This document shows, piece by piece, positions 5,188-8,019 of a DNA stretch of 8,019 nucleotides. A program made the translations under genes and the position numbers. Numbering within the stretch: the stretch's first letter is position 1; the number at the start of each line of letters is the position of its first letter. The notes under the pieces were generated by a model, which made no database searches, was not told the DNA's origin, and was given only the letters and a program-made list of their open reading frames with translations. The DNA is from an uncultured Dysgonomonas sp. (GTDB taxonomy: Bacteria; Bacteroidota; Bacteroidia; Bacteroidales; Dysgonomonadaceae): NCBI GenBank assembly GCA_937875275.1, contig CALNCC010000032.1, forward strand, positions 1 through 8,019. The letters are read 5' to 3'.

Positions 5188-6663
5188 TTACTTAATACGC
5201 TTCCCATCCTCCAATGTTATGATAAAGGAATCTTTAAATTTAGCTTTAACTTCTTTCAATATTTTCTCCATTTCACTGAGACTTGCCGATGAACCATAAG
5301 TGTACTTATACCCATTATCAACATAGTAGCTGACTGGAGCCAAACCTTTAAATTTAGGCGAATTGTCCGGCAAAATTGTTGATGAATACAAAAATTGAAC
5401 TCGATATTCGATTCCACGGCTTGTCTGAGTTACAACGGTCGGAGGAGTGTTGACCACTGATGTTCCCCCTCTGCTATTTGCTACCGGAGCAAACTCTTCA
5501 ATAAATGCGCTCTTAAATTTCGCTTTTGCTTCTTTCAGCAATCGCTGCATTTGCACCCGGCTTGTAGACAATCCATAAGTATAAAATAATGTTCCCTTAC
5601 TGCTTTTGTAATAAGATATCGGGGACAAACCTTTAAACTCTGACGATTTAGCTGAAAGCAATTCTGTCCCGGCGAATATTTGTATACGATACTCGGTCTT
5701 ATTGCCGGTAGATATTCCATTAAACTCTGTCAAACCTGATGCACTTTCCTCCACTGTAGCTATTGGTTGCGTTGGTAGGTTTACTTTTGTAATTTTCTTT
5801 ATATCATCTTGCTGAGAAGGTATAGCATCTATTACTCTTGGCTGTTTTTGAACTACTGATGGAGCTTCGATAATATTTTTTCCTCCTTGCCTTTTATCAA
5901 AATCACGCTTATACTCTACAAATCCGGAGTATATAGCCGATGCCATAGAGCGTTGTCCATCGGATGTAGACAGAAAACGCGCCTCCTGCGGATTATTTAT
6001 AAATCCCAATTCGATCAGCACGCTTGGCATACCGGTCTCTCTCAACACCAAAAATCCGGCCTGACGAACTCCTCTATCGGTTCGCTTAGCCACATTCTTA
6101 AATCCTTTCTGTACCGATGAGGCAAATTCGAGACTCTGATCGAGAAATTTATTTGTCATAAACTCAAATATGATATTCGATTCGGGTGAGTTCGGATCAT
6201 AGCCTTCATACTTAGTCGTATAATCGTCTTCTAATAAGATTACAGCATTTTCACGTTTAGCAACAGCTAAGTTTTCTTCGCTTTTTGTCAACCCCAAAAT
6301 ATAAGTATCAGCACCCGACACGCTTGTGGTTTTGGTTGCCGTAGCATTGGTATGTATCGAGATAAACAGATTTGCATTCGCCTTATTTGCTATATCTGCA
6401 CGTTTGTCCAACGGAACAAAGACATCTGTTTTTCTGGTATATACCACCTTTACTCCTGAGGCATTCTGCTCTATCAATTGACCCAATGCCAATGCGACTT
6501 TAAGATTGATTTCCTTTTCACGGTACTTGTCGCGCACTGCGCCACCATCTTTCCCACCATGTCCGGGGTCAATCACGACAACAAACGGAGGGTTTGTTGC
6601 AGAAACAATACTGCAACAAGATAGCAGTATCATCGTCAGAGATAAAAACAGGCTTCTTTTCAT
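5188..6663 (-). CDS. Secreted N-acetylmuramoyl-L-alanine amidase (Amidase_3) with two SPOR-like repeats
   Basis: This 491-residue protein is a zinc amidase that cuts the bond between N-acetylmuramic acid and L-alanine in peptidoglycan. A signal peptide (about 1-22) has a plausible cut after IVSA. The Amidase_3 domain (about 26-251) carries all expected residues: His35 in VIDPGHGGKDGG, Glu49 in REKEINL, His104 in SIHTNA and catalytic Glu218 in VLIELGF. After a low-complexity linker come two homologous segments, EYRIQIFAGTELL...KAKFKSAFI (about 324-388) and EYRVQFLYSSTIL...KAKFKDSFI (about 419-481). These resemble SPOR domains, which bind glycan strands lacking stem peptides at division sites; a septal role in daughter-cell separation follows by inference. 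The gene starts 33 bases after the D-lactate dehydrogenase stop, with an AAAGA-type purine tract before the ATG, and leads into mlaD. Cys16/Cys17 in LLSCCS leave lipoprotein processing as an alternative. Confidence 0.94.
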   Translation of the reverse strand: MKRSLFLSLTMILLSCCSIVSATNPPFVVVIDPGHGGKDGGAVRDKYREKEINLKVALALGQLIEQNASGVKVVYTRKTDVFVPLDKRADIANKANANLFISIHTNATATKTTSVSGADTYILGLTKSEENLAVAKRENAVILLEDDYTTKYEGYDPNSPESNIIFEFMTNKFLDQSLEFASSVQKGFKNVAKRTDRGVRQAGFLVLRETGMPSVLIELGFINNPQEARFLSTSDGQRSMASAIYSGFVEYKRDFDKRQGGKNIIEAPSVVQKQPRVIDAIPSQQDDIKKITKVNLPTQPIATVEESASGLTEFNGISTGNKTEYRIQIFAGTELLSAKSSEFKGLSPISYYKSSKGTLFYTYGLSTSRVQMQRLLKEAKAKFKSAFIEEFAPVANSRGGTSVVNTPPTVVTQTSRGIEYRVQFLYSSTILPDNSPKFKGLAPVSYYVDNGYKYTYGSSASLSEMEKILKEVKAKFKDSFIITLEDGKRIK

Positions 6664-6696
6664 TCTTTCAGATATAAGAGTGAATGTATAAATATA

Positions 6697-7701
6697 TTAT
6701 CCTTTATATGCCACCTCGTTAGCTAATTCTTTTCCTGCGAAGAAATCGCCGATATTATCCATCGTTGTGTGGGCAATATTCGACATCGCTTCGTGTGTAA
6801 AGAATGCCTGATGTGATGTAACAATCACATTGTTGAACGAAAGCAGGCGAGCCAACACTTCGTCGGTCATGATAGAGTCGGAATAGTCTTCATAGAAGTA
6901 TGCACTTTCTTCTTCGTATACATCAAGACCGGCATAACCGACTTTACGGCTGACTAAGCCATCGATAAGGTGCTTGGTGTGAATTAGTTTTCCTCGTCCG
7001 GTATTAACTATCATCACTCCGTCTTTCATTTTCGCAATTGATTTATCGCATATCAAATATTCAGTTTCCTTTGTCAACGGGCAATGCAATGTTATCACAT
7101 CGGCTCTCGCGTACAATTCGTCTAACGAGACGTACTCTATATTTTCGCGTTCCGCAAATGCTTTGTCGGGATACAGATCATAAGCAAGAATATTCATGCC
7201 TAATCCTTTCAGCACTCCGATTACGGTTTTCCCTATCTTTCCTGTTCCCACAACACCTACCGTTTTTTGATACATATCAAATCCTTGGAATCCGTTCAGC
7301 GAGAAGTTGCCGTCTCTTGTACGCAAAAAAGCTCTATGCACTTTTCTGTTGAGACAAAGCATCAAAGCCAACGTATGTTCTGCTATTGCGTGAGGAGAAT
7401 ATTCCGGCACACGCACAACCTTGATCTTTCCGGATGCAGCTTTCAAATCCACATTATTAAATCCGGCACATCTCAAAGCTATAAGCTTCACTCCGTACGA
7501 GCACAATCGGTCTATAACCTCTGTGTCAACAACAGCATTCACAAATATACAAACCGCATCTGCCCCTGTTGCTAATATAACATTGTTTTTATCAAGATGT
7601 TCTTTGAAATAGGATAATGTAAATCCATATTTTTTATTGACCTCATTAAACATATTTATGTCATAAGGCTTGGCATCGAACACCGCTATTTTGAATGACA
7701 T
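6697..7701 (-). CDS. ldhA: D-lactate dehydrogenase (2-hydroxyacid dehydrogenase family)
   Basis: The cytoplasmic enzyme reduces pyruvate to D-lactate with NADH in fermentation. From the ATG at 7701 it is 334 residues, the usual LdhA length. RCAGFNNVDL (77-86) and AIAEHTLALMLCLNRKVHRA (105-124) are strongly LdhA-like. The Rossmann motif is VGTGKIG (151-157), and Asp175 at the end of the next strand indicates NAD rather than NADP. The catalytic set is Arg236 (VNTGRG), Glu264 (GLDVYEEE) and His297 (TSHQAF). The FYEDYSDSIMTDEVL stretch (269-283) matches the loop typical of D-lactate rather than glycerate or phosphoglycerate dehydrogenases. The frame stays open to an ATG at 7776, but that would place both promoter elements inside the coding region and add 25 residues without homology, so the start at 7701 is preferred. 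The amidase gene follows after 33 bases. Confidence 0.94.
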   Translation of the reverse strand: MSFKIAVFDAKPYDINMFNEVNKKYGFTLSYFKEHLDKNNVILATGADAVCIFVNAVVDTEVIDRLCSYGVKLIALRCAGFNNVDLKAASGKIKVVRVPEYSPHAIAEHTLALMLCLNRKVHRAFLRTRDGNFSLNGFQGFDMYQKTVGVVGTGKIGKTVIGVLKGLGMNILAYDLYPDKAFAERENIEYVSLDELYARADVITLHCPLTKETEYLICDKSIAKMKDGVMIVNTGRGKLIHTKHLIDGLVSRKVGYAGLDVYEEESAYFYEDYSDSIMTDEVLARLLSFNNVIVTSHQAFFTHEAMSNIAHTTMDNIGDFFAGKELANEVAYKG

Positions 7702-7745
7702 GACGTTTATATCTTTTATGTTGTTTAACACCTTATTAATATCTA

Positions 7746-7777
7746 CAAATGTAATTAAAAAAACACGTATACTCAAA
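7746..7777 (-). promoter_or_regulatory. Consensus Bacteroidota promoter for ldhA
   Basis: On the minus strand, TTTG (7777-7774) is followed after 20 bases by TACATTTG (7753-7746). This is a full match to the -33 TTTG / -7 TAnnTTTG consensus with ideal spacing. Transcription should start near 7739-7741, giving a leader of about 40 bases to the ATG at 7701. This promoter decides the ldhA start codon. Confidence 0.8.
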
Positions 7778-7783
7778 TTGAGT
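7771..7783. promoter_or_regulatory. Palindrome over the -33 element of ldhA, possible operator
   Basis: ACTCAA-A-TTGAGT is a perfect 6-bp inverted repeat around one central base. It contains the -33 TTTG of the ldhA promoter, so a protein bound here would cover the promoter. It does not match the Rex consensus known to me, and the regulator is unknown. Confidence 0.4.
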
Positions 7784-7813
7784 AAGCCTATTTATACTAC
7801 ATCTTTCACACAC

Positions 7814-7843
7814 AAAAAGAGACCCATTGTTCTGAGCCTCTTT
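7814..7843 (-). terminator. Rho-independent terminator of rny
   Basis: On the minus strand AAAGAGGCTC (7843-7834) pairs with GGGTCTCTTT (7825-7816) over 10 bp with two G-U pairs, around an 8-base loop, ending in a run of five T residues (7818-7814). It begins 12 bases after the RNase Y stop codon and lies before the ldhA promoter. Confidence 0.85.
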
Positions 7844-7854
7844 CCGTATTTATA

Positions 7855-8019
7855 TTATTTCGCAAAACTAACCGACCGGGTTTCCCTGATCACCGTAATC
7901 TTCACTTGCCCCGGATAGGTCATTTCATCTTGAATCCGCTTAGCAATATCAGTCGACAGTTTTTCTGTTTCTACGTCACTTACCTTGTCTGCACCAACAA
8001 TTACGCGCAATTCTCTACC
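7855..8019 (-). CDS. rny: Ribonuclease Y, C-terminal end (5' part outside window)
   Basis: The last 54 codons of a gene entering from the right edge read GRELRVIVGADKVSD, then a helix containing LSTDIAKRIQDEM, and end TYPGQVKITVIRETRSVSFAK. This is the highly conserved C-terminus of RNase Y, a membrane-anchored endoribonuclease with KH and HD domains that starts mRNA decay. The characteristic YPGQ and VIRETR stretches and the terminal FAK leave little doubt. The KH and HD domains themselves lie outside the window. The frame is open to the last base, and a terminator follows the stop codon. Confidence 0.95.
   Translation of the reverse strand, partial: GRELRVIVGADKVSDVETEKLSTDIAKRIQDEMTYPGQVKITVIRETRSVSFAK

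Noticed and set aside
7719..7730. TGTT-N4-AACA in the ldhA leader as a Rex redox-repressor site
   Set aside because: Only 4-bp arms match and the site lies downstream of the predicted transcription start; it is too weak to call.
7702..7776. N-terminal extension of 25 codons on the D-lactate dehydrogenase, starting at an ATG at 7776
   Set aside because: It contains the -7 element and part of the -33 element of a consensus promoter, has no match to the LdhA N-terminus, and the start at 7701 gives the normal 334-residue length beginning MSFKIAVFDAKPYD.
1..8019. Mobile element, CRISPR array, tRNA or rRNA
   Set aside because: No transposase, integrase, terminal inverted repeats, regularly spaced repeat-spacer units or RNA gene signatures were seen in either strand.

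Overview
The window looks like a piece of chromosome from a member of the Bacteroidota, most likely the order Bacteroidales (a Bacteroides/Parabacteroides/Dysgonomonas-type genome). The evidence is AT-rich DNA, promoters of the Bacteroidota type (TAnnTTTG at -7 with TTTG at about -33, seen cleanly upstream of the D-lactate dehydrogenase gene), weak A-rich translation starts, a BlaI/M56-peptidase pair without a penicillin-binding sensor domain, a dnaA gene that is not next to dnaN, and an amidase-MlaD gene pair. Assignment below order level is a guess.

Layout. Bases 1-348 (+) are the 3' end of a glyceraldehyde-3-phosphate dehydrogenase gene, closed by a strong terminator. Bases 528-2394 (+) hold a two-gene regulatory operon: a BlaI/MecI-family repressor and a BlaR1-like M56 membrane metallopeptidase with a repetitive tail. 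A long-stem terminator follows. The remaining genes are all on the minus strand. Reading from right to left they are: the 3' end of RNase Y with its terminator; a D-lactate dehydrogenase with its own promoter; a secreted N-acetylmuramoyl-L-alanine amidase with two SPOR-like repeats; an MCE/MlaD-family lipid-transport protein; a terminator; a 345-base non-coding stretch rich in short repeats; and dnaA, which converges on the BlaR1-like gene.

How the genes work together. D-lactate dehydrogenase, amidase and mlaD are closely spaced (33 and 64 bases) with no terminator between them, so they may share a transcript. Functionally the last two belong to the cell envelope, while the first regenerates NAD+ in fermentation. 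GAPDH and D-lactate dehydrogenase are both central fermentative enzymes. The BlaI/M56 pair should be a signal-transduction module in which proteolysis relieves repression; its target genes are not obvious here.

Most of the window is ordinary housekeeping sequence. The most notable signal is upstream of the BlaI-family gene: five half-sites of the form ATAGT/ACTAY in strictly alternating orientation, starting at 425, 435, 445, 456 and 466. They are therefore spaced by about one DNA helical turn and lie immediately upstream of a consensus -7 element. This looks like a cooperative operator array for the repressor. The second notable item is the repeat-built periplasmic tail of the M56 protein, where TPPV motifs alternate at 18- and 16-residue spacing, in place of a penicillin-sensing domain.
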